A stretch of 64,000 bases of DNA from Veillonellales bacterium (GCA_944390485.1 CALXPQ010000005.1:1-64000); one strand, 5' to 3'. Positions 15,973 through 24,771 are shown, counted from the first letter of the stretch. A program made the numbers and translations. The notes: generated from the letters alone by a model not told the origin.

Positions 15973-16590
15973 TTATTCCGTGTCCATCACGCGGACCAGT
16001 CCGCCGCCGAACTTCGTGCGCGACAGCCATGCCCCGAGGTCAAAGACGACGGTCTTCCCCTCGTCGAGCGCCGTGGCGAGGACCGTGCCGTCCTCCCGCT
16101 CCTCCAGCGCGGCGAGCGGCATCCAGTGCCAGCTGTAGATGGCTTCGATCCCGCCGTTGTGCAGATTCAGGAACCCCAGCGGCGCGTCCGCCTCGAGCCC
16201 CTCCCGGACGTAGCGCGCCACGTCGGAGAGCGGCGGCCGCAGGGGCGCCAGGAGCGGCACGGCCATCATGTCCGCCCGCCCGCGGAGCCGGTGGTCCGCC
16301 AGGTACGATGCGAGTCCCTCCATGAGCCACCGTGCCTTGTACAGCCCGTGCATGCGCGGCGTGGCGTACGGCCAGAAGGCGAGCATCTTCGCCAGCGCGT
16401 CCTCCCGCGACGCGATCACCCGGCCCGTCTCCTTCGCCTCGAGGTACGCGGCGATCGCCGCGCCCGTGGTGGGTCCGCAGCCGGCCAGCCGCTGCCACCG
16501 GTCCGGGTACCATTCCTGGTCGTACCCGTAATGCGGACGTCCGTCCACCGTGAGCGTGATCCATTCCGGATGACGCAGCCCGTATTTCAT
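15973..16590 (-). CDS. Putative papain-like (C39-type) cysteine peptidase-like protein
   Basis: A 205-aa cytoplasmic-looking protein without a signal peptide. The segment RLAGCGPTTGAAIAAYLE resembles the CGPT active-site cysteine region of C39-type peptidases, and histidines in LNLHNGG and YSWHWMPL could supply the second residue, but no family can be fixed from the sequence alone. Its ATG overlaps the tcdA stop (ATGA) with a GGAGGAAT site inside tcdA, so the two are coupled. Confidence 0.6.
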   Translation of the reverse strand: MKYGLRHPEWITLTVDGRPHYGYDQEWYPDRWQRLAGCGPTTGAAIAAYLEAKETGRVIASREDALAKMLAFWPYATPRMHGLYKARWLMEGLASYLADHRLRGRADMMAVPLLAPLRPPLSDVARYVREGLEADAPLGFLNLHNGGIEAIYSWHWMPLAALEEREDGTVLATALDEGKTVVFDLGAWLSRTKFGGGLVRVMDTE

Positions 16591-17279
16591 AGCGATTCCT
16601 CCCCGAGGATCGACCGCACCGCCAGCCCCGCGAGGATCATCCCCGCCGCGGGCGGCACGAACGACACCGATCCCACCGCGCCGGCGCCGGTCTTCACGGG
16701 ATTCTCCCGCGACCACACCGCCGTGAGGCGGGCGACGCCCCGCGCGCGGAGCTCCCGCCGCATGCGCCGCGCGAGCGGGTCCACCGACGTGGCGTAAATG
16801 TCCGACACCGTGAGCAGCTCCGGCCGGAGGCGGTTCCCCGTCCCCATGGACGACGCCTCCGGGATGCCGAGGCGCGCGCAGGCCTCCGCGAGCGACACCT
16901 TCGCCGGCACGTCGTCGACGGCGTCGATGACGAAATCCGGCGCGAGCGACGCGAGCCACGCCTCGTCCCCCGGCGCGTACCGGCGCACGAGCGCCTCCGC
17001 CCGGCAGTCCGGATTCACCCGCGCGGCCCGCTCCGCCATGACCTCCGCCTTCGGCCGGCCGAGCGTCGAGAGGTCCGCCACGAGCTGGCGGTTCAGGTTC
17101 GTCACCTCCACCGCATCGCTGTCGATGAAGAAAAGGTGCCCCACGCCGGCCCGGACGAGCGCCTCCGCCGCGTACGAACCGACCCCGCCGATGCCGAAGA
17201 CCGCCGCGGACGCCCCGGCGAGCTTCTCCGCGCCCGCCTCGCCGACGACCCGCGCGGTCCGCTCAAAGAGCGGCTTCAT
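16587..17279 (-). CDS. tcdA: tRNA threonylcarbamoyladenosine dehydratase
   Basis: TcdA (CsdL/YgdL), 230 aa, an E1-like enzyme that uses ATP to cyclise t6A to ct6A at tRNA position 37. The Rossmann ATP motif GIGGVGSYAAEALVRAG is at about residues 30-46, followed by IDSDAVEVTNLNRQ and the conserved VIDAVDDVPAKVSL block; SSMGTGNRLRPE fits the catalytic loop. It overlaps the glyoxalase gene by 4 bp upstream and the C39-like gene downstream. Confidence 0.9.
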   Translation of the reverse strand: MKPLFERTARVVGEAGAEKLAGASAAVFGIGGVGSYAAEALVRAGVGHLFFIDSDAVEVTNLNRQLVADLSTLGRPKAEVMAERAARVNPDCRAEALVRRYAPGDEAWLASLAPDFVIDAVDDVPAKVSLAEACARLGIPEASSMGTGNRLRPELLTVSDIYATSVDPLARRMRRELRARGVARLTAVWSRENPVKTGAGAVGSVSFVPPAAGMILAGLAVRSILGEESL

Positions 17280-17659
17280 GCCTTCTTTTCCGGGACGATC
17301 TCCAGCCAGTAGTTGTCCGGATCGTGGATGAAATAGATGCCCATGGCCGGATTCTCATAGCAGATGCATCCCATCTTCTCATGGAGCGCGTGCGCCGCAT
17401 CCATGTCCGGCGTGGTGAACGCCAGATGGAACTCGTTGTCCCCCAGATTGTACGGCTCCTTCCGGTCCCGCAGCCAGGTCAGCTCCAGGCGGTGCTTCGA
17501 CGCGCCGTCGCCGAGGTAGACGATGACGAACGCCCCGTCCGGCCCGTCGATGCGGCCCGTCTCATGGAGCCCCAGTGCCTCTTCGTAAAACGCGAGGCTC
17601 TTCTCCAGGTCGAGGACGTTGAAATTGTTGTGATCGAAACGGAATTCCATGGCCGTCAC
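17276..17659 (-). CDS. gloA: Glyoxalase I / VOC-family protein
   Basis: A 127-aa vicinal-oxygen-chelate protein resembling lactoylglutathione lyase. The metal-ligand pattern is visible: FDHNNFNVLDLEKSLAFYE at the N-terminus (first His), RLELTW (Glu), NEFHLAFTT (His) and YWLEIV near the end (Glu). In a glutathione-poor Firmicute the real thiol partner is unclear, so the symbol is by similarity. It starts 1 bp after tyrS ends and overlaps tcdA, giving a tyrS-gloA-tcdA-C39-like run. Confidence 0.8.
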   Translation of the reverse strand: MTAMEFRFDHNNFNVLDLEKSLAFYEEALGLHETGRIDGPDGAFVIVYLGDGASKHRLELTWLRDRKEPYNLGDNEFHLAFTTPDMDAAHALHEKMGCICYENPAMGIYFIHDPDNYWLEIVPEKKA

Positions 17660-17660
17660 C

Positions 17661-18914
17661 TCACGCCTTCACTTCCAGCAGGAAATAATTCTTCTTGCCC
17701 TTGCGGACGATGATGTAGCGCCCGTCCGTATTCGGATGCGCGGCGATCTCCGCTTCCGTGTCGCGGATGGCCGCGCCGTTCACGCGGATCGCGCCGTTCT
17801 TCACATCCTCCCGGGCCTGCCGCTTCGATTTCTCCACGCCGCCCTCGATGAGCGCCTCCACGATATTCATGGGCGCGGCGGAAATGACGCCGCCTGCCGT
17901 ATTGCGGAACGCCCCCTCGATCTCCGCGCCGGAGAGCTCCGCCACGTCGCCCGTGAAGAGCGCCTTCGTCACGCGCTCCGCCTCCGCGAGGCCTTCCTCC
18001 CCGTGGACGAAGCGGGTCACCTCCTCCGCGAGGCGGCGCTGCGCCGTGCGGTGCTCCGGATGCTCCTTCGTCTCCGCTTCGAGCGCGTCGATCTCCTCGT
18101 GGGAGAGGAAAGTGAAATACTTCAGGTACTTCACCACGTCCCGGTCATCCTGATTGAACCAGAACTGGAAGAACTCATACGGCGACGTCTTCTTCGGGTC
18201 CAGCCACACCGCGCCGCCCGCGGTCTTGCCGAACTTCGTGCCGTCCGCCTTCAGCATGAGCGGGATCGTCAGGCCGTACACGCCGGTGATGCCTTCCTTC
18301 TTGCGCATCATCTCGATACCGTTCGTGATGTTGCCCCACTGGTCCGCGCCGCCGATCTGCAGCTGGATGTGGTACGTCTTGTACAGCTGGTAATAGTCGA
18401 TGGACTGAAGGATCTGGTAAGAGAACTCCGTGAAGGAAATGCCCGTCTCGAGGCGGGACGCCACCACGTCCTTCGCGAGCATGGCGTTCACGCTGAACAG
18501 CTTGCCGTAATCGCGCAGGAAATCGAGGAGGGAAATCTTCGAGAGCCAGTCATAATTATTGACGATGGAAAACGTGCCGTCCCCTCCGAAGAGCTTCTGC
18601 ATCTGCGCCGTGAGGCATTCCGCATTGTGGCGCACCTGCTCCGCCGACTGGAGCACGCGCTCCGTCTTCCGGCCGGACGGATCGCCGATCGCCCCCGTGC
18701 CGCCGCCGATGACGATGTACGGATGATGCCCCGCCATCTGGAACCGCTTCAGGATCATGAAAGGGATGAGGTGGCCGATGTGCATGCTGTCCCCCGTGGG
18801 GTCGATACCGCAGTACAGCGAGATCGACTGCGAGCCCGCGAGCTCGTAAAGCCCCTCCTCGTCCGTCTGCTGATTCACCGCGCCGCGCCACTTCAATTCG
18901 TCAATAATGTTCAT
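17661..18914 (-). CDS. tyrS: Tyrosyl-tRNA synthetase
   Basis: TyrS, 417 aa, charges tRNA-Tyr. The class I signatures are HIGHLIPF (HIGH) and KFGKTAGG (KMSKS variant of bacterial TyrS); CGIDPTGDS and IGGADQWGNI line the tyrosine pocket, and an S4 RNA-binding domain occupies the last 65 residues. The ATG at 18914 has AAAGGA eight bases upstream; the in-frame ATG at 18923 lies directly on that site. There is no T-box in the short leader, but a hairpin-T structure lies between promoter and start. Confidence 0.95.
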   Translation of the reverse strand: MNIIDELKWRGAVNQQTDEEGLYELAGSQSISLYCGIDPTGDSMHIGHLIPFMILKRFQMAGHHPYIVIGGGTGAIGDPSGRKTERVLQSAEQVRHNAECLTAQMQKLFGGDGTFSIVNNYDWLSKISLLDFLRDYGKLFSVNAMLAKDVVASRLETGISFTEFSYQILQSIDYYQLYKTYHIQLQIGGADQWGNITNGIEMMRKKEGITGVYGLTIPLMLKADGTKFGKTAGGAVWLDPKKTSPYEFFQFWFNQDDRDVVKYLKYFTFLSHEEIDALEAETKEHPEHRTAQRRLAEEVTRFVHGEEGLAEAERVTKALFTGDVAELSGAEIEGAFRNTAGGVISAAPMNIVEALIEGGVEKSKRQAREDVKNGAIRVNGAAIRDTEAEIAAHPNTDGRYIIVRKGKKNYFLLEVKA

Positions 18915-18943
18915 CAAACCCATCCTTTCTTTTATGACAGGAA

Positions 18944-18962
18944 GAAAAGCCGCTCCCGCGGC
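18944..18962 (-). terminator. Leader hairpin-T structure before tyrS (possible attenuator)
   Basis: Minus strand GCCGC-GGGA-GCGGC followed by TTTTCTT. It lies between the extended -10 at 18987-18995 and the tyrS start, so it can act only on the tyrS transcript. Confidence 0.45.
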
Positions 18963-18986
18963 CCCTTCACCGGTGTACTTTGTATA

Positions 18987-18995
18987 AATATAGCA
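18987..18995 (-). promoter_or_regulatory. Extended -10 promoter of tyrS
   Basis: Minus strand TGCTATATT, about 73 bp before the start codon. Confidence 0.45.
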
Positions 18996-19075
18996 TATTT
19001 CCCGCCAACTTTCACGGCGCCCCGCCCGGCGCCGGCGAGCCGTCCGCGCATGCAGGCCCGCCGCTCCTTCTGCCC

Positions 19076-19280
19076 TCACGCCAGCGCAAGGGGGCATGCT
19101 CGCATGCGACACAAATCTTCCACGGGCATGTGGAAGAAGGCCTTCCTCCCGATGTGAGCCCGCGCCGATGTGCCTTCACGTCAGCACACGGGAGCGTGCC
19201 TGCACGCGATACAAAACTTCCACGGCCAGGAAGAAAAAGGCAGTCATCCCGATGTGGCCCCGCCCCTGTGTGTGCGAACT
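19076..19280. repeat. Tandem pair of degenerate 100-bp structured units
   Basis: Unit 1 (19076-19175) and unit 2 (from 19176) align over their length: TCACG-CAGC, then a stem GCATGC/GCATGC in unit 1 against GCGTGC/GCACGC in unit 2 (a compensated base pair), then CACAAATCTTCCACGG against TACAAAACTTCCACGG, a CTTCC/GGAAG hairpin, and CCCGATGTG. The block shares CGATGTG/TATGTG plus GTGTGCGAAC with copy B downstream. Bases 18996-19649 hold no convincing gene. Confidence 0.5.
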
Positions 19281-19495
19281 GTGCTCGTTGAAAATGAGAC
19301 CCGCATCCTATGCACAATGCAAGTCCATCACTGGTGCAGCTCCCCGCCCGTTCCGTTGGAGGCCGACCCCGCAGGGGGAAGTCGGGCATCATCTCAGCGT
19401 GAAGACAGGACGCCGTGTTTGAGCGAGCGCAGCGAGCGAGTTGCGGCCTGTCAGCTGAGACGGTGCCCGACTTAGGCCGGAAACGCGCGGCGGCG

Positions 19496-19626
19496 TTCCC
19501 TTTCTTGGCCGACACTCTTTCCGGGCGGCCGGAAAGAATGTCGGAGACCATGGAATCCCATTCCAGAAATGGAAACAGTCGTGTGTTTCGGACACGTACG
19601 GCCTCTCTATGTGGGCCCGCCCCAAT
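19496..19626. repeat. Dispersed structured repeat, copy B
   Basis: Same element as bases 136-262. It opens with a hairpin (CCGACACTCTTTCC / GGAAAGAATGTCGG, one mismatch) whose sequence differs from copy A while pairing is kept, followed by GACCATGGAATCCCATTCC, CACGTACGG and TATGTGGGCCCGCCCC. It lies directly beyond the sbcC terminator. Between it and the tandem units is a GAGCGAGCGCAGCGAGCGAG stretch (19423-19442). Confidence 0.5.
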
Positions 19627-19649
19627 GTGTGCGAACCGCACGCGCACGC

Positions 19650-19687
19650 AAAAAAAGAGCCGGCCGCACGGTCAGCTCTTTCTTTTT
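19650..19687 (-). terminator. Terminator after sbcC
   Basis: Minus strand AGAGC ... GCTCT stem followed by a T7 run. Confidence 0.65.
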
Positions 19688-19711
19688 ATTTCTCTCTATA
19701 TATGCCCCTCT

Positions 19712-22342
19712 TCACACGCGGATCTCGAAGGCGGCCGTAGAGCCGCAGTCCGTCTTCGTGATGCGGAGCTTGGCGGGGATACGCTCTTCCAGCTCCGCCA
19801 CGTGCGAGATGATCCCCACGAGGCGGTTCTGCCCCTGCAGCCCGATGAGGGTGCGGAGGGCGAGGTCGAGACTCTCCGCGTCAAGGGTGCCGAAGCCTTC
19901 GTCGATGAAGATGGCGTCGAGGCGGATGCCTCCGGCGTACTCCTGCACCACGTCCGCCAGCCCGAGGGCGAGCGACAGGGACGCAAGGAAGGTCTCGCCC
20001 CCGGAGAGGGTGTTCGCCGGGCGGGCCTGTCCGGTGTAGCTGTCGAAGACGTCCAGATCGAGGCCGCTCTTCTTCCGCCGGTCGTCCCGGTCCAGCCGCC
20101 GCGAGAGCTGGTACCGCCCGCCGCTCATGGCGGAGAGACGGAGATTCGCCTTGCGGAGCACGTCGTCCAGGAGGGCCCCCAGCACGAACCGCTCCAGATT
20201 CACCCCGTTCTCGTCGCCCCGGAAAAGCTTCGCCAGCCGCCCTGCCAGCAGGTACTGCCGGTCGATCTCTTTCTGCCCGGCGAGGATGGCGTCCGCCGCC
20301 TGCTGCGTGTCCCGGCAGAGGGCGAGGGTGCTCTTCCACCGGGCCGCGGTCTCCACGGCGGCTTTCGTGCGGGCGGAGACTTCGGCCTGCCGGGTCTCCC
20401 ACTGCGCCATGTCCGGCTTCGGCCGGCCGCCCGTGTCTTTCCGCGCCGCGTCCGCCTTGTCCTTCTCCGCCTTCACGCGGGCTTCGTAGTCGGTGAGCGC
20501 CTGCCGGAGCGCCGCTTCTTCGCCGAGCCGGGCGAAATAGGGCTCGAAGGCCGCGATATCTGCGAAGCCCGCCGCCTGCGCACGAGCGAAGAGCATTTCT
20601 CTGCGCTCGGCGTACTGGGCGCGGAGCGTCTCTACCCGGCTTCGGGTGAGCTCCTCTTCTTTTTCCGCGCCCTTCCGCGCTTCGCCTGTCTGCTGCCGGA
20701 GGTCCCGCGCTTTCTGCAGCTCCGCTTCCCACTGTGCCTGCTCCCGGAGGAGTGTTTGCCGCCGGCGCTGTACCGCCTCGGGGTCCCGCAGGTCCGGCGG
20801 GAGTTCCTTCTCGATCATCTCGAGCGCCGCGGCCGCCGACGCCCGCTCCGCGGCCCGCTGCGATTCTTCCTGCCGCGCCGCTTCCGCCGTCCGGGCCGCT
20901 TCTTCCGCTGCCCGCTCCGCCTTGTCGGCCGCCTGCCGCTTCGCTTCCACGGCGCTCTTGTCTGGCAGGTCGCCCGCCGCCGCGGCCGGGGCCGGATGAT
21001 GGACCGCGCCGCACACGGGGCAGGGCTCGCCGTCCCGGAGGCCGGAGGCGAGGTACGCCGCCTGCCCGTGGAGGAAGGCCAGTTCGTAGGCCGCCGCATC
21101 CTGACGGGCTGCGGTCCGCGCGGCGTCCTTCGCCTGTTTCTTCTGCTCCGCCGCCTGACGCGCCGCGGCAGCGCGCTTCCATGCCGCTTCGGCCCGGGCC
21201 GCCTGCTCCGCCGCCTGCCGGCATCCCGCCGCGAGCTCCGCTGTGCGCACGAGCCGCGCCGCTTCTTCCGCCTGCTCCTTCCGCCGGGGCGCTTCCGCCT
21301 CGAGGGCCGCCGCTTTCTTTTCCGCCGCGGTCTGCTCTTCCCGGAGACGCGCCGCCTGCGCGGTGATCGTCTTCAGCCGCGCCGCTTCCGTCCGGCCGTC
21401 GTCGAGCGTCCGGTCGAGCGCTTCCTTCGCGTCTTTCAGCCGGGCTGCCGCGGCGATGCGCTCCACTTCGGCGGCCTGCTTCTCCATGGCGTCTTTCTGT
21501 GCGGCGAGCGCACGTCCCGCGGCCTCCGCCGCTTCGAGCCGCGCCCATGCCCCCGCGAGGGCCTGCGCCTTCTCGTATTCTTTCCGGAAGGCCGCTTCCT
21601 CCCGCTCCGCCGCTTCGCACTGCCGGGCCGCCGCCTCCGTTTCTTTTTCCGCCTCGGCGGTCTTCGCCGCGAGTGCTTCCATCGTATCCGCGCCGCACGT
21701 GGAGAGCCGGGTCTGGAGCGTCAGGTCCGCCTCTTTCCGCCGCTTCTCCAGGTCCCGCGCCTTCGCCCCGATGGCGTCCTCCAGCTTCTCATAGAGCTCC
21801 GTGTGGAAGAGCTGGCGCATGATGCCCTGCCGCTCTTTCGAGTCTGCCAGGAGGAGCCGGCGGAATTCGCCCTGCGGCAGGAGGATGATCTGCCGGAACT
21901 GCTCCACCCCCACGCCGAGGAGCTCGGCGGCGCGCTTCTCCGTTTCCTTCGCCGCGAGGAGCCGCGGCTCTTTTCCGTCCAGCTCGTAGAGCGCGGACTC
22001 GGGCTTCTGCTGCACGAGCTGGCCCGATTTCCGTCTGCCCTGCCGCATCTGCTCCGGACAGCGCCAGATGCGGTATGTCTTGTCCCCAACCGCGAAATCG
22101 AAGGTCACCTCCGTGAGCACGTCCGGCCCGGCGTAGTCGCTCCGGAGGCCGGCCCCGCTCCGCTCGCCGCCGCTGGTCTTCCCGTAGAGGGCGTAGCACA
22201 TGGCGTCGAGGATGGTGGACTTCCCCGCGCCGGTGGGCCCGCAGATGAGGAAGAGCCGATTGTCCCCGAGGCACGTGAAATCGAGCGACGTATGGCCCGC
22301 GTAGGGCCCGAAGGCCGCCATTTCCAGCCGTATGGGTCTCAT
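19712..22342 (-). CDS. sbcC: Exonuclease SbcC, SMC-like ATPase subunit
   Basis: SbcC, 876 aa, the Rad50-like ATPase of the SbcCD nuclease that opens hairpins and trims DNA ends. Walker A GPTGAGKSTILDAMC lies near residues 33-47. Two long alanine/glutamate-rich coiled coils flank a zinc hook, GEPCPVCGAVHH (CxxC near residue 440). The ABC signature LSGGETFLASLSLALGLAD and Walker B AIFIDEGFGTLD are near the C-terminus. It overlaps sbcD by 4 bp (ATGA). Length is slightly below the E. coli protein because the coils are shorter. Confidence 0.95.
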   Translation of the reverse strand: MRPIRLEMAAFGPYAGHTSLDFTCLGDNRLFLICGPTGAGKSTILDAMCYALYGKTSGGERSGAGLRSDYAGPDVLTEVTFDFAVGDKTYRIWRCPEQMRQGRRKSGQLVQQKPESALYELDGKEPRLLAAKETEKRAAELLGVGVEQFRQIILLPQGEFRRLLLADSKERQGIMRQLFHTELYEKLEDAIGAKARDLEKRRKEADLTLQTRLSTCGADTMEALAAKTAEAEKETEAAARQCEAAEREEAAFRKEYEKAQALAGAWARLEAAEAAGRALAAQKDAMEKQAAEVERIAAAARLKDAKEALDRTLDDGRTEAARLKTITAQAARLREEQTAAEKKAAALEAEAPRRKEQAEEAARLVRTAELAAGCRQAAEQAARAEAAWKRAAAARQAAEQKKQAKDAARTAARQDAAAYELAFLHGQAAYLASGLRDGEPCPVCGAVHHPAPAAAAGDLPDKSAVEAKRQAADKAERAAEEAARTAEAARQEESQRAAERASAAAALEMIEKELPPDLRDPEAVQRRRQTLLREQAQWEAELQKARDLRQQTGEARKGAEKEEELTRSRVETLRAQYAERREMLFARAQAAGFADIAAFEPYFARLGEEAALRQALTDYEARVKAEKDKADAARKDTGGRPKPDMAQWETRQAEVSARTKAAVETAARWKSTLALCRDTQQAADAILAGQKEIDRQYLLAGRLAKLFRGDENGVNLERFVLGALLDDVLRKANLRLSAMSGGRYQLSRRLDRDDRRKKSGLDLDVFDSYTGQARPANTLSGGETFLASLSLALGLADVVQEYAGGIRLDAIFIDEGFGTLDAESLDLALRTLIGLQGQNRLVGIISHVAELEERIPAKLRITKTDCGSTAAFEIRV

Positions 22343-23478
22343 GCTTCCGCCTCCTTCATGTCCTGCCGGACACCCGCGAGGAAGGCTTTCTCCTCGTCCG
22401 TGAGGGGCCGCCCCTGAAATTTCTCGGAAAACGTCTCCATCATGTCCATCATATCCACCTGCTCCCGCACGCCGGTCCGCGCCCCGCTGTCCTCCCGGAT
22501 GGCGAGATGCGTGCGAAGCGCCATCACGTGCGGATATTTCACCCGGAGCCGCGCCATGGCGTCAATCACCGGCCCTTCGTCCATGAGGTCTGCCAGGAGG
22601 AAGTCGTCCGGCGCCTCGTCGTCCCGCTCCATGAGCTCCCGGAAGGTGCCCCGGATGACCCGCACGTCCCGCCGCGGCGCGAGCGGCAGGAACGACGCCG
22701 TCACCATGCCGAGCCCGTCGATCTCGCCCGCGATGACGCCCTTCTTCTGGTTCGCCTCGCCGAAGGAATATTTCATGAGGCTCCCGCTGTAGCGGATGAC
22801 CTCCGAGCCGCCCGCCTTCTGCGGCCCGTGGAGATGGCCCAGCGCGGTGTAGTGGTACGGCGCGAAGATGTCCGCGGACACCACTTCCGTCCCGCCGATG
22901 GAGAGCGGCCGCTCGCTGTCGCTCGGCGCGCCGCCGGCGATGAAATCATGCGCCACGGCGATGCGCCGTATGCCGGAGGGGATCGCCGCGAGCAGGTGCT
23001 CCGACAGGGCCCGCACCGCCGCCTCGTGGCCGCTGATTGTCCCGTCATCCAACGCGCGGCGCACCTCTGCCGTCTCCACATAGGGCATGGGGGCGAAGGC
23101 CACCTCCCCGTCCGCGTCCCGCAGGATGACCGGCCGCACCGTGCGCTCGAGGTCGCCGCACATATAGAGCCCCTCCGCCGCGAGGAGCCGGCTCCCGAAA
23201 GACAGGCGGCCGCTGCTGTCGTGGTTCCCGCTGATGACGAGGAAGGGAATGCGCCGCCGTCCCACAATCTCCGACACCATCTCGTCGAAGAGGTCCACCG
23301 CCTCCGCGGGCGGCACCGACCGGTCGTACACGTCCCCCGCGAGGAGGATCACGTCCGGCCGCACCTCGTCCACGAGGGGCAGGAAACGCTCCCGCAGCAC
23401 CCACGCCTGCTCCTCCGTGAGGTACTGCCCGTAAAATAGCTTGCCCAGATGCCAGTCTGCCGTATGTATGAATTTCAT
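22339..23478 (-). CDS. sbcD: Exonuclease SbcD, Mre11-like nuclease subunit
   Basis: SbcD, 379 aa, the metallophosphoesterase partner of SbcC. The metal motifs appear in order: TADWHLGK (residues 6-13), LLAGDVYD, VISGNHDS, VAHDF and LGHLHGPQ, all intact. The capping and C-terminal SbcC-binding parts follow. The ATG at 23478 has GGAAGGAATCGG upstream; a longer open frame to 23595 runs into the promoter region of the divergent small gene and is not supported. Confidence 0.95.
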   Translation of the reverse strand: MKFIHTADWHLGKLFYGQYLTEEQAWVLRERFLPLVDEVRPDVILLAGDVYDRSVPPAEAVDLFDEMVSEIVGRRRIPFLVISGNHDSSGRLSFGSRLLAAEGLYMCGDLERTVRPVILRDADGEVAFAPMPYVETAEVRRALDDGTISGHEAAVRALSEHLLAAIPSGIRRIAVAHDFIAGGAPSDSERPLSIGGTEVVSADIFAPYHYTALGHLHGPQKAGGSEVIRYSGSLMKYSFGEANQKKGVIAGEIDGLGMVTASFLPLAPRRDVRVIRGTFRELMERDDEAPDDFLLADLMDEGPVIDAMARLRVKYPHVMALRTHLAIREDSGARTGVREQVDMMDMMETFSEKFQGRPLTDEEKAFLAGVRQDMKEAEA

Positions 23479-23613
23479 GATCCGATTCCTTCCGCGCTTC
23501 GCGCCCAAAAATCTGTTTCCTTCATTATACACGTTCCGCCCGCCGGCGCGTACCGTAAAACCGCACACGAAAAAAGGCGGGCCCGCCCGTTTCATTTTTC
23601 CCGCGTACAGATG

Positions 23614-23622
23614 TGCTATAAT
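23614..23622 (+). promoter_or_regulatory. Extended -10 promoter of the 35-aa peptide gene
   Basis: TGCTATAAT, 42 bp before the TTG start; no clear -35. Confidence 0.55.
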
Positions 23623-23663
23623 AAATCCATCCTCCGCTCATTGAGAGAAAGGAGGTGAGTCTC

Positions 23664-23771
23664 TTGGAGGAGCATACTTTAGGGACTTTTGTTTTGGGCT
23701 CTTTGCTTGCCCCGATTTTAGTGCAATGTGCCGCCATCGCATTTAAGCACTGGCTGGAACACCGGCGCTGA
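23664..23771 (+). CDS. 35-aa hydrophobic peptide, candidate type I toxin
   Basis: A short gene with all expression signals in place: extended -10, a strong AAAGGAGGTGA site (23648-23658) five bases before a TTG start, and a 16-bp perfect terminator stem 12 bp after the stop. The product starts with EEH, has one hydrophobic segment of about 22 residues (TFVLGSLLAPILVQCAAIAF) and ends in a basic tail (KHWLEHRR). This layout is typical of type I toxin peptides and small membrane regulators. I found no convincing antisense RNA gene, so the function is open. Confidence 0.6.
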   Translation: MEEHTLGTFVLGSLLAPILVQCAAIAFKHWLEHRR

Positions 23772-23783
23772 AATCAAAACCCA

Positions 23784-23820
23784 AAAGAAAAAGACGGGTG
23801 GCAGCCCGTCTTTTTCTTTT
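23784..23820. terminator. Bidirectional terminator between the peptide gene and nfo
   Basis: Perfect 16-bp stem AAAAGAAAAAGACGGG / CCCGTCTTTTTCTTTT with a TGGCAG loop; it serves convergent genes. Confidence 0.85.
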
Positions 23821-23934
23821 GCCTCTTGTGAAGCATACCTTAGGTTTATGTCTATATTTTACCACGGCCGACCCGTTTTGCAAGGCGCAGGGACCCCCGC
23901 GGCAGCGGACGCGGTGCTGTCTGCTCTTTCCCCG

Positions 23935-24771
23935 TCATTCTTTCCGCAGGGATTTCAGCAGAGCAATCTCCGCGGCGTAGCCCGGGAGCTCGTTCGGCGT
24001 CTCCAGATAGAACGGCAGATTCCGCAACTTCGGATGATTGATGATGGCCGCCATGGCGTCCAGGCCGATGGTCCCCTCGCCGATCTTCTCATGGCGGTCC
24101 TTATGGCTGCCGAGAGGATTCTTGTCGTCGTTCAGGTGAACCGCGTGCAGCCGGTCGAGGCCGATCACCTCGTCGAACGCCGCCAGCACGCCGTCCAGAT
24201 CGCCCACGATGTCATAGCCGCCGTCGTACACGTGGCACGTGTCTAGGCACACGCCGATGCGGTCCTTCCGCTCCACCCGCTCGATGATAGCCGCGAGCTC
24301 CTCGAAGGTGCGCCCCACCTCCGTCCCCTTGCCGGCCATCGTCTCCAGCAGCACATACTGCGGGATGGGGTCCTGATCCATGGCCTGATTCACCATGTCC
24401 GCGATGAGGGGCACGGCGGCCTCCACGCCCTGCTTCACGTGCGCGCCGGGGTGGAAATTGTACAGGCACCGGGGCAGCTGCCCGGCCTTCGCCAGATCCT
24501 CCCGGATGGCCCGCCGGGCGAAGTCCCGCGTCTCCTCCCTCGCCGCCGCGCCGTTCATGGTGTATGCTCCGTGGCAGAGGATGGGCCCGAACTGATGCGC
24601 ATCCATCCACGCGCGGAGCCCCTCCACATCCTCCGGCACGAGCGGTTTCGACGCCCCGCCCCGTGGATTCCGCGGAAAGAACTGGAACGTATTCGCCCCG
24701 ATGGACGTGGCCTCCTTCCCCATGGCGAGATAGCCTTTCGATACCGATAAATGACAGCCGATGATAAACAT
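23935..24771 (-). CDS. nfo: Endonuclease IV (AP endonuclease)
   Basis: Nfo, 278 aa, cuts the backbone at abasic sites in base-excision repair. The three-zinc TIM-barrel signatures are all present: NFHPGAH, LLETMAGKG, GVCLDTCHVYDGGYD and HLNDDKNPLGSHKDRHEKIG. Length is normal. It has its own extended -10 just before the start, directly beyond the terminator of the candidate small RNA. Nearby sbcCD makes this a loosely DNA-repair-themed stretch. Confidence 0.95.
   Translation of the reverse strand: MFIIGCHLSVSKGYLAMGKEATSIGANTFQFFPRNPRGGASKPLVPEDVEGLRAWMDAHQFGPILCHGAYTMNGAAAREETRDFARRAIREDLAKAGQLPRCLYNFHPGAHVKQGVEAAVPLIADMVNQAMDQDPIPQYVLLETMAGKGTEVGRTFEELAAIIERVERKDRIGVCLDTCHVYDGGYDIVGDLDGVLAAFDEVIGLDRLHAVHLNDDKNPLGSHKDRHEKIGEGTIGLDAMAAIINHPKLRNLPFYLETPNELPGYAAEIALLKSLRKE

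Noticed and set aside
18915..18995. T-box leader before tyrS
   Set aside because: The leader is only about 70 nt and lacks the T-box antiterminator sequence; only a simple hairpin-T is present.
19415..22417. A 1000-codon open frame on the plus strand opposite sbcC
   Set aside because: It is the antisense shadow of the GC-rich sbcC coding frame; it lacks a ribosome site and its translation is Arg/Pro-rich low complexity.
23856..23883. Minus-strand TTGCAA-16-TAAAAT as promoter of an antisense RNA to the 35-aa peptide gene
   Set aside because: Transcription from it would stop at the strong bidirectional terminator at 23784-23820 and would barely overlap the peptide mRNA.
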